A DNA stretch of 64,000 nucleotides from DASUGC01 sp035606665 (GCA_035606665.1 DATNEY010000009.1:300087-364086), one strand, 5' to 3'. Shown: positions 7,990 to 16,692, counted from the first letter of the stretch. The notes: generated by a model not told the origin, from the sequence alone. Numbers and translations are program-made.

Positions 7990-8580
7990 ATGGACTCTGA
8001 AGCGATTGTCGCGATGGTCGCCGGCTTGAGAGCGGGCGATACCGCCGCGTTCGACGCGGTCCACGCCGCATTCAACGGACGTCTCTTCACTTTTCTGATG
8101 CGCCTCTCGCGACGCCGTGAGGTTGCCGAGGACCTGCTGGAAGAGACCTGGCTGCGTCTCGTGGCACACGCACATCGGCTCCGGCCCGACACGCAGCTTG
8201 CGCCGTGGCTCTTCACGGTTGCGCGGAATCTGTGGATCAGCCATCAGCGCGCGCGGGCGTTCGAGGACTCGCAGGCATCGGGACTGCTTGGGCTCTGGCC
8301 ATCCGGGCACTCCCATCCTTCGCCGTTCGAAGAAGCAGCCGTGAACGAAGCGGGCCGGCGGATCGAAGCCGCGCTCAATTCGCTGCCGTCGACATATCGC
8401 GAGGTGCTCCTGCTCGTCGGCGTCGAAGAATTCCGGCCGATCGAGGCGGCCGCGATCTGCGGCATTACCCCCGAAGCGTTCCGCCAGCGGCTGAGCCGGG
8501 CGCGGACGATGCTGGCGGAGCGATTGAATGGAAGTGAGGAGGCCGCGACCGCGGCCGCCTTGGGCGAGGTGTGGCCGTGA
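7990..8580 (+). CDS. ECF-type RNA polymerase sigma factor
   Basis: About 196 residues with sigma-70 region 2 at about 20-85 (FLMRLSRRREVAEDLLEETW and APWLFTVARNLW) and region 4.2 at about 125-180 (LNSLPSTYREVLLLV, a helix-turn-helix ending in RQRLSRARTMLAERL). It directs RNA polymerase to a stress or envelope regulon that cannot be named. ATG at 7990 is chosen because the upstream in-frame extension runs through the palindrome. The stop overlaps the next gene at GTGA, indicating translational coupling to a small membrane protein that may be its regulator. Confidence 0.85.
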   Translation: MDSEAIVAMVAGLRAGDTAAFDAVHAAFNGRLFTFLMRLSRRREVAEDLLEETWLRLVAHAHRLRPDTQLAPWLFTVARNLWISHQRARAFEDSQASGLLGLWPSGHSHPSPFEEAAVNEAGRRIEAALNSLPSTYREVLLLVGVEEFRPIEAAAICGITPEAFRQRLSRARTMLAERLNGSEEAATAAALGEVWP

Positions 8581-8852
8581 TTGATATTGATAACGACGCA
8601 CGCTCGGTGTCACGGCTGCTTTCGGATCTCGCGACGGCGGAGCCGGATGCCGCGCGGTCGCTTCGCACGCGTGCGAAATGCGCGGCGATGTTTGCGGACC
8701 GGGCCCGGGCCGCGAGCGCCCGCGAGCACCGGACCGCGTTCCGCCGCAGAATTATTGCGCCCGCGCTCGTAGGCGGCTTCTGCGTCGTCTACCTGTCCGT
8801 GATCGTGATGGCCGCCCTGCGGTGGCTCAGTTCTTCTTCGCGCCCAGTTTGA
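8577..8852 (+). CDS. Small single-pass membrane protein, possible anti-sigma partner
   Basis: About 91 residues beginning at GTG 8577, which overlaps the sigma stop by 4 bp; GTG 8571 is an alternative. The first 60 residues are charged and helical (SRLLSDLATAEPDAARSLRTR), followed by one transmembrane helix near 68-88 (APALVGGFCVVYLSVIVMAA). There is no HxxxCxxC zinc-finger anti-sigma motif. Position and topology suggest a membrane-tethered partner of the sigma factor, but this is inference; no family is recognised. Confidence 0.6.
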   Translation: MIDIDNDARSVSRLLSDLATAEPDAARSLRTRAKCAAMFADRARAASAREHRTAFRRRIIAPALVGGFCVVYLSVIVMAALRWLSSSSRPV

Positions 8853-8866
8853 CAACCGGAGGTTCT

Positions 8867-9583
8867 ATGCGCCATTCGCTTCGCCGGCAGTTTGTGTTTC
8901 TGCGTGCCTGGGCACTCGGCTCGTCGCTCATGCTGGTCGTGGTCGCCCTCGCGGCGTTCCGGCAGGCGAGCGCGCCTGCCGAGATCACCGTTCAGCGGCT
9001 GAACGTCGTCGACGCGAACGGCACGTTGCGAATGGTGCTGGCCGGGAAAGACCGGATGCATCCGGGCGTGATGGACGGCGTGACGATCGATCGGCCGCGT
9101 CCCGTCGCGGGAATGTTGTTTTTCAACGACGAGGGCGACGAAGTCGGTGGCCTGACGTACACCGGCACCGTGGCCAACGGTCGCGGACGCGCAAACGCCG
9201 GCATCATGTTCGATCAGATCAAGCAGGATCAGACGGTCGGGATCAGCTACTCGGAATCGAACGGGCAGCGGTCGGCCGGATTCCAGGTCTGGGATCGATC
9301 AGACACTGTTCGGCTCTCGGAGCTCATCACGAAGCTCAACGCGGCGAACAAGCTGCCCGCCGGCGCCGAGCGCGACAAGGCGATTGCCGAGATCCGATCG
9401 ACGGCGCCGCCCGGCCCGCGGCGTGTGTTCGTCGGCAAAACGCAGGACAAGGCCTCGGCGATCGTTCTTGCTGACGCACAGGGCAAGCCGCGAATCACGC
9501 TGATGGTGGATGCGACGGGGAACCCGCGGATCGAGCTGCTCGACGAGGCGGGGAAGGTGATCGCGCGGATTCCCGAGAAGTGA
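8867..9583 (+). CDS. Exported or membrane-anchored protein of unknown function
   Basis: 238 residues starting at ATG 8867 behind a strong GGAGG (8858-8862). Residues 15-36 form a signal anchor. The mature part has two short beta-type repeats, ITVQRLNVVDANGTLRMVLA near 43 and ADAQGKPRITLMVDATGNPR near 205, which share a VxDxxGxxRxxL pattern, and it ends in DEAGKVIARIP. These look like strands of a small repeated sheet. It follows the sigma/membrane pair by 14 bp and is probably in the same operon. No function can be assigned. Confidence 0.7.
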   Translation: MRHSLRRQFVFLRAWALGSSLMLVVVALAAFRQASAPAEITVQRLNVVDANGTLRMVLAGKDRMHPGVMDGVTIDRPRPVAGMLFFNDEGDEVGGLTYTGTVANGRGRANAGIMFDQIKQDQTVGISYSESNGQRSAGFQVWDRSDTVRLSELITKLNAANKLPAGAERDKAIAEIRSTAPPGPRRVFVGKTQDKASAIVLADAQGKPRITLMVDATGNPRIELLDEAGKVIARIPEK

Positions 9584-9588
9584 GCGTC

Positions 9589-10020
9589 TCAGACATCGAG
9601 CCGGTCGTCGTACGCGACGCGTTCACCGTGCTCGAGCCAGCGGCGAAGGACGCGCAGGTACATCGCCCAGCAGTGGCTCGAAATCCGGAAGTGTTCGTTC
9701 GCGCTCGGCCATCCGGTGTGGCGGAACCGCAGCCACGTGCCATCGCCGCGCGCGGCGAGTGAGAAGGCGACGCGCGTGTCGATCCAGTCCTGGTCGGCGA
9801 CGGTCATCGTCAATTCGAATTCGCGGTTCGGGACGATGTGCGTGACGCGCGCCTGCCAGTCGTAGCCGGGACCGAATCCCAGTGAGTAGTCCGTGTCTTC
9901 CACCGGCTGGCCCGAGGACGTCTTTGTCCACCACTGGTCCAGGCCGGCGGGACAGCTGACGGCCTCGAACACGCGGTCGATGGGCGCGTTGATGGGCAGG
10001 TCCTGAAGAATGTCAGGCAT
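9589..10020 (-). CDS. SRPBCC/AHSA1-type START-fold protein
   Basis: 143 residues resembling the AHSA1 (activator of Hsp90 ATPase homologue) branch of the SRPBCC fold. The opening INAPIDRVFEAVSCPAGLDQWW is typical of the first strand and helix, and TWLRFRHTGWP fits the family strand FTHSGW. These proteins bind hydrophobic ligands or act in stress responses; the role here is unknown. ATG at 10020 is chosen over a site 21 bases upstream because it matches the family start. It is convergent with the preceding gene, with only 5 bp between stops. Confidence 0.75.
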   Translation of the reverse strand: MPDILQDLPINAPIDRVFEAVSCPAGLDQWWTKTSSGQPVEDTDYSLGFGPGYDWQARVTHIVPNREFELTMTVADQDWIDTRVAFSLAARGDGTWLRFRHTGWPSANEHFRISSHCWAMYLRVLRRWLEHGERVAYDDRLDV

Positions 10021-10122
10021 GCGACAACCTACAACCTGCAACCATCAACCTGCAACGCTCCTTGCCCGTGCCTGACCGGTACTGCTAGATTTGGAAGGTT
10101 CTCGCCGCTGCGTTCGCCTTGC

Positions 10123-10196
10123 TGGGACGTCGTTCAACGGTAGGACACCTGCCTCTGGAGCAGGTTATTGGGGTTCGAATCCCTGCGTCCCAGCCA
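10123..10196 (+). tRNA. tRNA-Gln (anticodon CTG)
   Basis: A 74-base cloverleaf with encoded CCA. The acceptor arm TGGGACG pairs with CGTCCCA, the D arm is GTTC/GGAC, the anticodon stem CCTGC/GCAGG encloses loop CTCTGGA (anticodon CTG, reading CAG), and the T loop is TTCGAAT. The discriminator base is G at 10193 and CCA is at 10194-10196. The 3' end is repeated 107 bases downstream, the usual sign of an integration site. Confidence 0.95.
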
Positions 10197-10282
10197 ACTT
10201 TCACTCACTTCGTTCGCTCAAGTTGGCCGGGACGCCGATTCAGGCGCGCGGCAACTCGCCTGCGGCTCGCTGCCAGCGGGCA

Positions 10283-10304
10283 CGAATCCCTGCGTCCCAG
10301 CCAA
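10283..10304 (+). repeat. Direct repeat of tRNA-Gln 3' end (att-like)
   Basis: These 22 bases are identical to 10176-10197, covering the T-arm 3' half, acceptor strand and CCA of the tRNA-Gln. Duplication of a tRNA 3' end is how many tyrosine-recombinase elements leave attL/attR. The 85-bp interval has no gene, so this is more likely a scar or tandem att site than a complete element. Confidence 0.7.
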
Positions 10305-10949
10305 TTCCTCAAGAACTCTCGAGATTACGAAGAGAATCGTACGAAAGGCCCTCGCGCCGTAAATGTCATTTTCGAGTGTCATTTCGATCATCGCTCGAGG
10401 TCTTGAGGTTTGACCTGTTCCGGAGAACCGCTGACAGAAGCCCTTGTGAACGAATCTGCCTGGTTGCTCGGAGTGTTCGGCGACAATCAGTCCAGTGGAC
10501 TCAACTAGCGCGGTGATTCTTGGATTGGCAGGCGTTGCGTCGGCGCCTACTGCAAAGCTCTTTCTCGAAAAGTTGCTCGGACCAACCCTTGAAACAGTCG
10601 GTCAAGGGCTTCGTTGTCGGTACGGGTCGGCCTCTCCGATTGACGTCGCTTGGGGTCGCGTTCGTCACCGCTTGCAGTCCGCCCCAACGATAGTTTCTTG
10701 GTAGGAAACCTCACGCCAAGGATGGTCTCGCGCGACGAAGCTCAAACTGCTTTTTGCACTCCCGTGACATTGGGTCGGTATTCCACCACTAGTGTGCTCG
10801 CTCCGTAACGGCCAGTCCGTTCAGGACCTCAAGGTGTCTTTGTTCTGTATTGACTCTTTGGACTACTTGGCATAGCGTCGTCGCTACTATTTCTAGCTGA
10901 CTGTGTTTTGCCCAGAGCTTGGCAATGACGGTCTCTTGAGGAGGCTGGA
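10305..10949. other. Gene-poor stretch after tRNA, possible decayed ORF
   Basis: About 645 bases without a convincing gene and visibly richer in A and T than the surroundings. The only candidate is a GTG-started frame at 10495-10704 (69 residues) with a helical N-terminus (AVILGLAGVASAPTAKLFLE) that then loses protein-like composition. It may be the truncated start of a lost gene. I see no integrase, transposase or RNA structure here. Confidence 0.4.
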
Positions 10950-11249
10950 ATGAGGGCTATCCGTAACATCACGTTCGTTCTCTTTGCCGTCAGCTGGTAC
11001 CTGGCCGGCGGCACTCCCACGCAAGCGATGTCTGAACTGCCCGCTTGTATCTACGGCTGCGAACCGACTTTTCAGGAGTGCTGCGACGTATCAGGCTCGC
11101 AGCAAGAGGACTACACCACCTGCGACACGTACTGCAACGGCTGCAACTCGGTCGGAGCCCACTATCTTGGGTCCTGTGAGGCCGAAGTGAACGGCGACTA
11201 TTACCCTGGTGAGCACTGCTGGTGCGGTCTGCTGGACTTGGCGGAATAG
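10950..11249 (+). CDS. Cysteine-rich secreted small protein
   Basis: 99 residues with a GAGGAGG ribosome binding site (10936-10943 region). Residues 1-26 are a signal peptide (positive start, hydrophobic VLFAVSWYLAGG, cut near TQA). The mature part of about 73 residues has ten cysteines, including CIYGC, ECC, CDTYCNGC and CWC, enough for five disulphides, and it is acidic. No family is recognised. It stands before three exported proteins and a DsbA-like oxidoreductase, which could help fold it. Function is unknown; toxin, adhesin or predator-style peptide are all unproven. Confidence 0.7.
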   Translation: MRAIRNITFVLFAVSWYLAGGTPTQAMSELPACIYGCEPTFQECCDVSGSQQEDYTTCDTYCNGCNSVGAHYLGSCEAEVNGDYYPGEHCWCGLLDLAE

Positions 11250-11376
11250 TCATTCGAAACTGGCGCCTGGTGTCCTGAGGGCATTGCATTCGTGTCGGAC
11301 GACGCGAGCGGCCGTGCGCCTGCTGATCGGAAACCTGACGCGAGGTAGTGAGCCTGAGCCATAGCAGGAAAGCTCG

Positions 11377-13356
11377 ATGCGCACGGATTCACCCCGTCGC
11401 GACAGGTTGCCCCGCGGACGGATGCCACTTGCCGTCGCACTGTTGATCGGACTCGCCGGTCTGGGGAAAGCCTGGGGTGCAGACCAGGTCCCCAACAATC
11501 CTCCGACTTCGGAAAGACGCGGTGCAATCAGCGGCATCGTGAGAGACGCTTCCAGCCGAGCGCCTCTCGAGGGCGCCTTGGTTCGCCTCGGCCCGCCGTC
11601 ACAGGTCAGCGAGGGCCATCAACTGACTGATGCTCGGGGACGGTTCGTCTTCTCCAAGCTGTCGCCCGGGGCGTATTCGCTAAGCGTCACGAATGCGGGG
11701 TTTGCCGACGCTTCGTACGGTCATTCGACGAGCGTACTTGGCGCCAAGCTCATCATCGGTGACGGCCAGTGGTTCGACGGAGCCACAGTCAACATGGTCA
11801 GGCTCGGTACTATCGGCGGCCGCGTGGTTGACGAGCTGGGCGATCCGGTTGTGGGTGCTCTCGTGCGGACCTTCGCGAGATTGTCGATTGGCGCCAGAGA
11901 GTATCTCGCAAGCGGACCGGTGACACAGACCGATGATCGCGGTGAGTACCGATTGACGAATCTCTTGCCGGATCGGTACTTCGTAATGGTCCCTTCGGTG
12001 CAGAACAGCATTGCGACAGATGTGCTCGTTGGCGGAGCCGTCGCGGCGGACTCGCAGACCACGAAGTCACGGCCCCGGGCAGGTATGCAGTTGTTACCTG
12101 ACGGACGATCAGCGCTTGTTCTTGGTACCTACGTGACGCCGCATGTAGGAAGTACTGGTCGAACGCATGCGTATCCCACCACTTTCTACCCGGGTGCTGC
12201 CACTGCAGAGGCAGCCGAATCGGTCGAAGTAGTTCCGGGAGGTACAGCCGAACGCATAGATTTTGCGCTTCGCCCGTTGCCCTCGGTTCGTGTGTCCGGC
12301 CAAATCGAAGGAATCGCTGACTATTCGGGGTTTGTTCTGCGACTCGTGCGCGCGGGCCTGGAAAGTATCGGAATCGGCGGAGAACAGGCGACCACTACCG
12401 TATCCCCATCCGGGAAGTTCACCTTCTTGAACGTCCCGCCCGGTCAGTATTCGCTGCTCGCGCCCGGGGCCACAGTTGAGCTGGTCATGCGATCGGCTGT
12501 TGCGGGACGCAGGTCAATACTGCCGACCGTGCCTGGGCTAGGTGCTTCAGCCTCTGGCCTTTCAGGCGGCTATCTTGGTCCCGGAGTTCCGGCCTCGTAC
12601 AGTTCGCAACTGTCGAGCGAGATTCGCGATTCGCATGCCGGCTTTGGCCGCTTGTCAATTACCGTCGGCGACCGTGACGTGACAGGTGTGACTCTGCGGG
12701 TTGAACCCGGCGCGGTCATGAGGGGAGTTGTTGAGTATGACGAGTCGGTGGCGGCACCGGCGCGGGCCCTGGTCGAACTTATCCCGTCAGCGGCCAACTT
12801 CGACCTCGGCATTCGAACGACTGTCGCCGCTCCGTCCCGGGACCAGACTAGCCGGCAAGCGGCCTTCTCCCTTCCTGCGATTCCTGCGGGCGGGTATTTC
12901 TTGCGGCTGAGCATGCCGGCCGCCGCCGGCTCGATCAAAAGCATCTCTCTCAATGGAGTGGACTCCACCCGCCAACCATTGGCGCTCGCCTCGGGAGCCA
13001 CTGTAGATGTTCGCGTCACAGTGACCGGCAAGATCATCACCGTGAAGGGACTCGTACGCGATCGCGCTGGCCGGCCCTCGCCTGGGACGACCGTGATGAT
13101 CTTTGCGGCAGATTGCGCTCTGCGGCCGAATTGTCTCTTGGACCCGAATCTGTCCAGAACCGCAATCAGCTCGAGCGACGGTACCTACGAGTTGAGGGGC
13201 ATGTCGCCTGGTGAGTATGCGATTGTCGCGCTCGATTCTGTCGCAGCTGACCGTCAGGTCACTCCTGAGCTTCTTAAATCCCTTGGTCCGCGATCAACGA
13301 AGCTGACCCTGGACTGGGGAGCTACCTTCACGGTAGACCTCGGCCCGTCGAGATGA
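11377..13356 (+). CDS. Exported carboxypeptidase-regulatory-like domain protein
   Basis: 659 residues with an N-terminal signal (LPLAVALLIGLAGLGKAWG, cut near residue 35). It contains several CarboxypepD_reg beta-sandwich repeats, each marked by ISGIVRDASSRAPLEGA, GRFVFSKLSPGAYSLSVTNAGF or a DDRGEYRLTNLLPDRYFV-like pattern: about 45-125, 140-215, 310-370 and 560-650. Such domains are non-enzymatic adhesion or scaffold modules, common in acidobacterial exported proteins. It is followed 3 bp later by a relative and forms a three-gene paralogous run. Role unknown. Confidence 0.75.
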   Translation: MRTDSPRRDRLPRGRMPLAVALLIGLAGLGKAWGADQVPNNPPTSERRGAISGIVRDASSRAPLEGALVRLGPPSQVSEGHQLTDARGRFVFSKLSPGAYSLSVTNAGFADASYGHSTSVLGAKLIIGDGQWFDGATVNMVRLGTIGGRVVDELGDPVVGALVRTFARLSIGAREYLASGPVTQTDDRGEYRLTNLLPDRYFVMVPSVQNSIATDVLVGGAVAADSQTTKSRPRAGMQLLPDGRSALVLGTYVTPHVGSTGRTHAYPTTFYPGAATAEAAESVEVVPGGTAERIDFALRPLPSVRVSGQIEGIADYSGFVLRLVRAGLESIGIGGEQATTTVSPSGKFTFLNVPPGQYSLLAPGATVELVMRSAVAGRRSILPTVPGLGASASGLSGGYLGPGVPASYSSQLSSEIRDSHAGFGRLSITVGDRDVTGVTLRVEPGAVMRGVVEYDESVAAPARALVELIPSAANFDLGIRTTVAAPSRDQTSRQAAFSLPAIPAGGYFLRLSMPAAAGSIKSISLNGVDSTRQPLALASGATVDVRVTVTGKIITVKGLVRDRAGRPSPGTTVMIFAADCALRPNCLLDPNLSRTAISSSDGTYELRGMSPGEYAIVALDSVAADRQVTPELLKSLGPRSTKLTLDWGATFTVDLGPSR

Positions 13357-13359
13357 TCC

Positions 13360-15144
13360 GTGAAAGCGCTCTTTGCACTGGCATTTGGCCTTGTCCATTT
13401 CCTGGGATGGCCGTTCCCAACCGAATCGGCACAGACTGGACGCACCGGGCACGCGGCGGGTCTGGCCGGCCGGGTCACAGAGTCCAGTGCTCCCAATCGG
13501 CCCGCACGAGGGGCTGTTGTTACGTTGTCTAGCCCTTCGCTGCTTGACGGCCTGTCGGCAATCACCGATGAAAGCGGATCGTTTCAGCTCACTGAGGTGC
13601 CCGCCGGTTCCTTTCGCTTGAAGGTGACTAAACCCGGCTACATTCCTTCGGAGTACGGCGCGACGAGGCTCGGTGGACCGGGCGTCGTACTGAACGTCGC
13701 GGAGGGACAGCGGATTGATGGTATCGAGGTCGTGCTCACCCGGGGTGCGACGATATCCGGAACAATCCGCGACGCACGTGGTGCGCCGACCCAGAGTGCC
13801 TCGGTGTCGGTGTTCCGGGCAATGCGGGATGGCCAGTATTCGCACGTGGCCCCTAATGCAGTGACGGACGACCGGGGTAACTACAGGTTTTACGGTCTCT
13901 TACCAGGCAGTTACGTTGTCGCGGCGCAGTTTGCGAATTCATTTCTCATCGGTCCGAATCCCGCAGTTTCCGTCCCCGATGTTGACGCTGTTCGGCGGAC
14001 GCTCGAGGGTCGCACCGACCCTGGCGCGGTGACCCCAGCCACGGTTGGCTTCGCGCCCGTGTATTACCCCGGCGTGCTCAGCACCTCCCTAATGGCGACC
14101 GTCACCGTGGGCCCCGGCGAGGAAAAGGCCGGTGTCGACGTCAGGATGATTCTGGGAAGCACGACCACCGTCGAGGGCTTCCTGACGCCTCCAGGCCTGC
14201 GAGCAAACGCCTCCGTGGCCATGTTGAGTACCGGCGCCGTGCTACCAGGATTACCGCCGGCCGCCTTGCCCAGACTTCAAGCGCCTTCGACGGCAAATGG
14301 TGCGTTCAGATTCACCAACGTCAGTCCTGGCAGCTACACCATCGTCGCCAAAGTGAAAGCGCCACGAGATCCGGCAATCCAGGGTTCGCAGGCTCGGGAG
14401 AGCCACTGGGCACGTGCCGATGTTCACGTCGCTGAGACCGCCGTGTCCGGCGTGGCGCTGAATCTCGAGCCGGCGATTCGGCTGACCGGTCGCGTGGTAT
14501 TTGTTGGGACACGAGCAACCGTGCCGGCCACTCCCTCGCGCATGCAGGTTCTGGCATGGTCGGTTGTTGATCGACCATTGCGTCTGGCTGCTGCAAGTCA
14601 GTTCGGCGTGGCAACCGACGGCATCCCTTCGGCTGTCGCGGACGTTGCCGCCGACGGTTCCTTTGAGTTCGATGACCTCATTCCTGGTAAGTACACGTTT
14701 ACCTTGGCGTCGGTTCCTACTTCATGGTCGGTACGATCCGCAGTCCTGAGTGGAAACGATGTACTCGATCAGCAAGTCACCGTCGACCGTGGCCTGTCGG
14801 ATCCGTCGAGTCTGACGATCACACTGACCGATCGCCAGGCGTCGCTGGCTGGACAGCTTTACGCAGCGAATCCTCAAACGACTGAGTATGTGGTTGCGGT
14901 GTTTCCTGAGGATCGATCGCTATGGCGACCGGGATCGAGACGGCTGCGTATTACGCGGCCGGATTCCTCGGGGTCGTTTCTCTTCGACAACTTACCCGCG
15001 GGTGCGTACATGGTTTGCGTTCTTGCCGGGCTCGACGCCGATGAGGTTCTGGATGTGGCGCTACTCGAGACGCTGGCCCGAACTTCTGTGGCGGTGACAC
15101 TCGTCGAGGGCAAGCGACAGATCCAGGATCTCCGCGTGCGCTGA
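13360..15144 (+). CDS. Exported carboxypeptidase-regulatory-like domain protein, paralogue
   Basis: 594 residues from a GTG 3 bp after the previous stop. It has a signal peptide (LFALAFGLVHFLGWPFP) and at least three CarboxypepD_reg modules: about 35-110 (GSFQLTEVPAGSFRLKVTKPGY), 125-190 (GNYRFYGLLPGSYVVAAQF) and 300-350 (GAFRFTNVSPGSYTIVAKV), with another near 430-490. The order of modules matches its upstream neighbour, so the pair arose by duplication. The C-terminal GSFLFDNLPAGAYMVCVLAGLD is shared with the third member. Function unknown. Confidence 0.75.
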   Translation: MKALFALAFGLVHFLGWPFPTESAQTGRTGHAAGLAGRVTESSAPNRPARGAVVTLSSPSLLDGLSAITDESGSFQLTEVPAGSFRLKVTKPGYIPSEYGATRLGGPGVVLNVAEGQRIDGIEVVLTRGATISGTIRDARGAPTQSASVSVFRAMRDGQYSHVAPNAVTDDRGNYRFYGLLPGSYVVAAQFANSFLIGPNPAVSVPDVDAVRRTLEGRTDPGAVTPATVGFAPVYYPGVLSTSLMATVTVGPGEEKAGVDVRMILGSTTTVEGFLTPPGLRANASVAMLSTGAVLPGLPPAALPRLQAPSTANGAFRFTNVSPGSYTIVAKVKAPRDPAIQGSQARESHWARADVHVAETAVSGVALNLEPAIRLTGRVVFVGTRATVPATPSRMQVLAWSVVDRPLRLAAASQFGVATDGIPSAVADVAADGSFEFDDLIPGKYTFTLASVPTSWSVRSAVLSGNDVLDQQVTVDRGLSDPSSLTITLTDRQASLAGQLYAANPQTTEYVVAVFPEDRSLWRPGSRRLRITRPDSSGSFLFDNLPAGAYMVCVLAGLDADEVLDVALLETLARTSVAVTLVEGKRQIQDLRVR

Positions 15145-15165
15145 GCGCCAGCGAAAAGGGAGGAA

Positions 15166-15888
15166 ATGATGTTCTTCAAGCTCATGGCCGGCCTGTTGGT
15201 GCTGGCGGTGCAAACGCCGGGCCCTGTTCTGTCCGGAAGAATCGTCTTCGACGCGACGAGTGCCAAGCCGCCGGCAGACCTGACCCGCGTCTACATCGTG
15301 TTCGCTCGTCCCGAGGACAGTGGCGTACTCGTCAAGCTGAACGTAGGTCTGGTGGAGCGAACAGCGTTGCCTGGAGGATCTGTCGGAGCAGATGGCAGGT
15401 TCTCGGTGCAGGGCCTGAAACCAGGCACCTATTTTGTCAGCACTCTCTTTCTTCCCGCCCAGTGGCGGCTTCGCTCGGCCATATATGAAGGCACCGATGT
15501 CGCCGAAGCCGGCTTTCCGGTCTCCCTGCGCGGCGTCGGCGGAACCGGAGAATTGGTTCTGACATTCACAGACCGCAGTACAGCCATTTCGGGGGCCGTG
15601 CGAATGGCAGACGGGACAGAACCGGCCGCCGTAACCGTTCTTGCGTTTCCGCAGAATCGATTGATGTGGGGCTGGTCATCTTCGCGGACGAAAGTGGCGA
15701 AATTAGGGCCAGACTTCAGATATGTGGTTCGGGATTTGCCTCCAGGTCGCTACCTTGTCGCGGCCGTGACTGGTTACACAGCGAAGCAGAACACGGCCGA
15801 GTATTGGGAAAAGCTGTCAACCACGGCTGTGGCCGTTGTGCTGGGAGATGGTGATCAGCGCGTCGTGGACCTGACGGTCGGCAAGTAG
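15166..15888 (+). CDS. Short exported protein related to the two upstream paralogues
   Basis: 240 residues with signal peptide (MMFFKLMAGLLVLAVQTPG) and GGGAGG-like leader. The rest matches only the C-terminal modules of the upstream pair: GRFSVQGLKPGTYFVSTLFL near 90 and RYVVRDLPPGRYLVAAVTGY near 190, ending QRVVDLTVGK like the others' ends. It probably derives from a truncated duplicate. It completes a run of three co-directional paralogues before the DsbA-like gene. Confidence 0.7.
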   Translation: MMFFKLMAGLLVLAVQTPGPVLSGRIVFDATSAKPPADLTRVYIVFARPEDSGVLVKLNVGLVERTALPGGSVGADGRFSVQGLKPGTYFVSTLFLPAQWRLRSAIYEGTDVAEAGFPVSLRGVGGTGELVLTFTDRSTAISGAVRMADGTEPAAVTVLAFPQNRLMWGWSSSRTKVAKLGPDFRYVVRDLPPGRYLVAAVTGYTAKQNTAEYWEKLSTTAVAVVLGDGDQRVVDLTVGK

Positions 15889-15975
15889 CGAGCTGCTGAT
15901 GTGACGTTGGTATCGCTGCGAAACACACGATAGCTGTCTCGTGCGAGGTTCGGCCGCTTCTGTTTGGGTTGCCTT

Positions 15976-16692
15976 ATGACTGACAAGAATGTTTCCAGCG
16001 AGCGCCGACGTCCTTACTGGCGAGGAATACTCGACGTTCTCGCGACGATTGCAATGCTGACCGCGGCGCTGATCATGATCAAGTCTCAACTGTGGGCTCC
16101 ACGCGCCCAGCCGGCTGGGCGCTCCGTAAGCCTGCCGAAGGAAAGTCTCTCTCTAGAGGGCGCTGCTGTGCGTGGGGTACCGACCGCAAAAGTGGGGATG
16201 CTCATGTTTTCAGATTTCGAGTGTCCGTTCTGTGCAAGATTTGCGCGGGAAACATTGCCAGCTTTGGAAAAGACCTTCGTAGCCACCGGCGATGTGCAGA
16301 TCGCGTTCCGTCACTTGCCGCTGCAGAGGCACTCGCTGGCCAGGAAAGCAGCGGAGGCCGCCCAGTGCGCTGGCCGTCAGGGCAAGTTCTGGGAACTGCA
16401 CGACTACATGTTTGTTGAGCGGGATCACCTCAAGCCAGAAGCATTCCTGGACGCCGCGCGAACGTTGGGCCTCCGCAGGGAGACGTTCGAGGCGTGTCTG
16501 GCAGGGCAGGCGACGGCGGAGGTCGAGCGGGATATGGCCGAGGCCGCGAAGTTGGGAATCACCGGCACGCCCTCCTTTGTCATCGGCGTCATTGACTCTG
16601 ACAAGCGACTGCTCGCAAAGAAAATGATCGGCGGCGCCGCCGGAATTGACAAGTTTGCAGAGGCGATCGAGTTTGCTCGGACCCACCGATAG
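15976..16692 (+). CDS. Membrane-anchored DsbA-like thiol:disulphide oxidoreductase
   Basis: 238 residues: a cytoplasmic tail of about 18, one transmembrane helix (about 18-37) and a periplasmic thioredoxin-fold domain with a DsbA helical insert. The catalytic pair is C83-P-F-C86 in FSDFECPFCARFARETLP, and the cis-proline loop is GITGTPSFVIG near 192. It would oxidise or isomerise disulphides in exported proteins. ATG at 15976 is chosen over a TTG 12 bases upstream. Its closest likely client is the ten-cysteine secreted protein at 10950, an inference from position. Confidence 0.85.
   Translation: MTDKNVSSERRRPYWRGILDVLATIAMLTAALIMIKSQLWAPRAQPAGRSVSLPKESLSLEGAAVRGVPTAKVGMLMFSDFECPFCARFARETLPALEKTFVATGDVQIAFRHLPLQRHSLARKAAEAAQCAGRQGKFWELHDYMFVERDHLKPEAFLDAARTLGLRRETFEACLAGQATAEVERDMAEAAKLGITGTPSFVIGVIDSDKRLLAKKMIGGAAGIDKFAEAIEFARTHR

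Noticed and set aside
10123..16692. A complete integrative element at tRNA-Gln
   Set aside because: No integrase, excisionase or distal att copy was seen; only the short direct repeat supports it, so it was reported as a scar.
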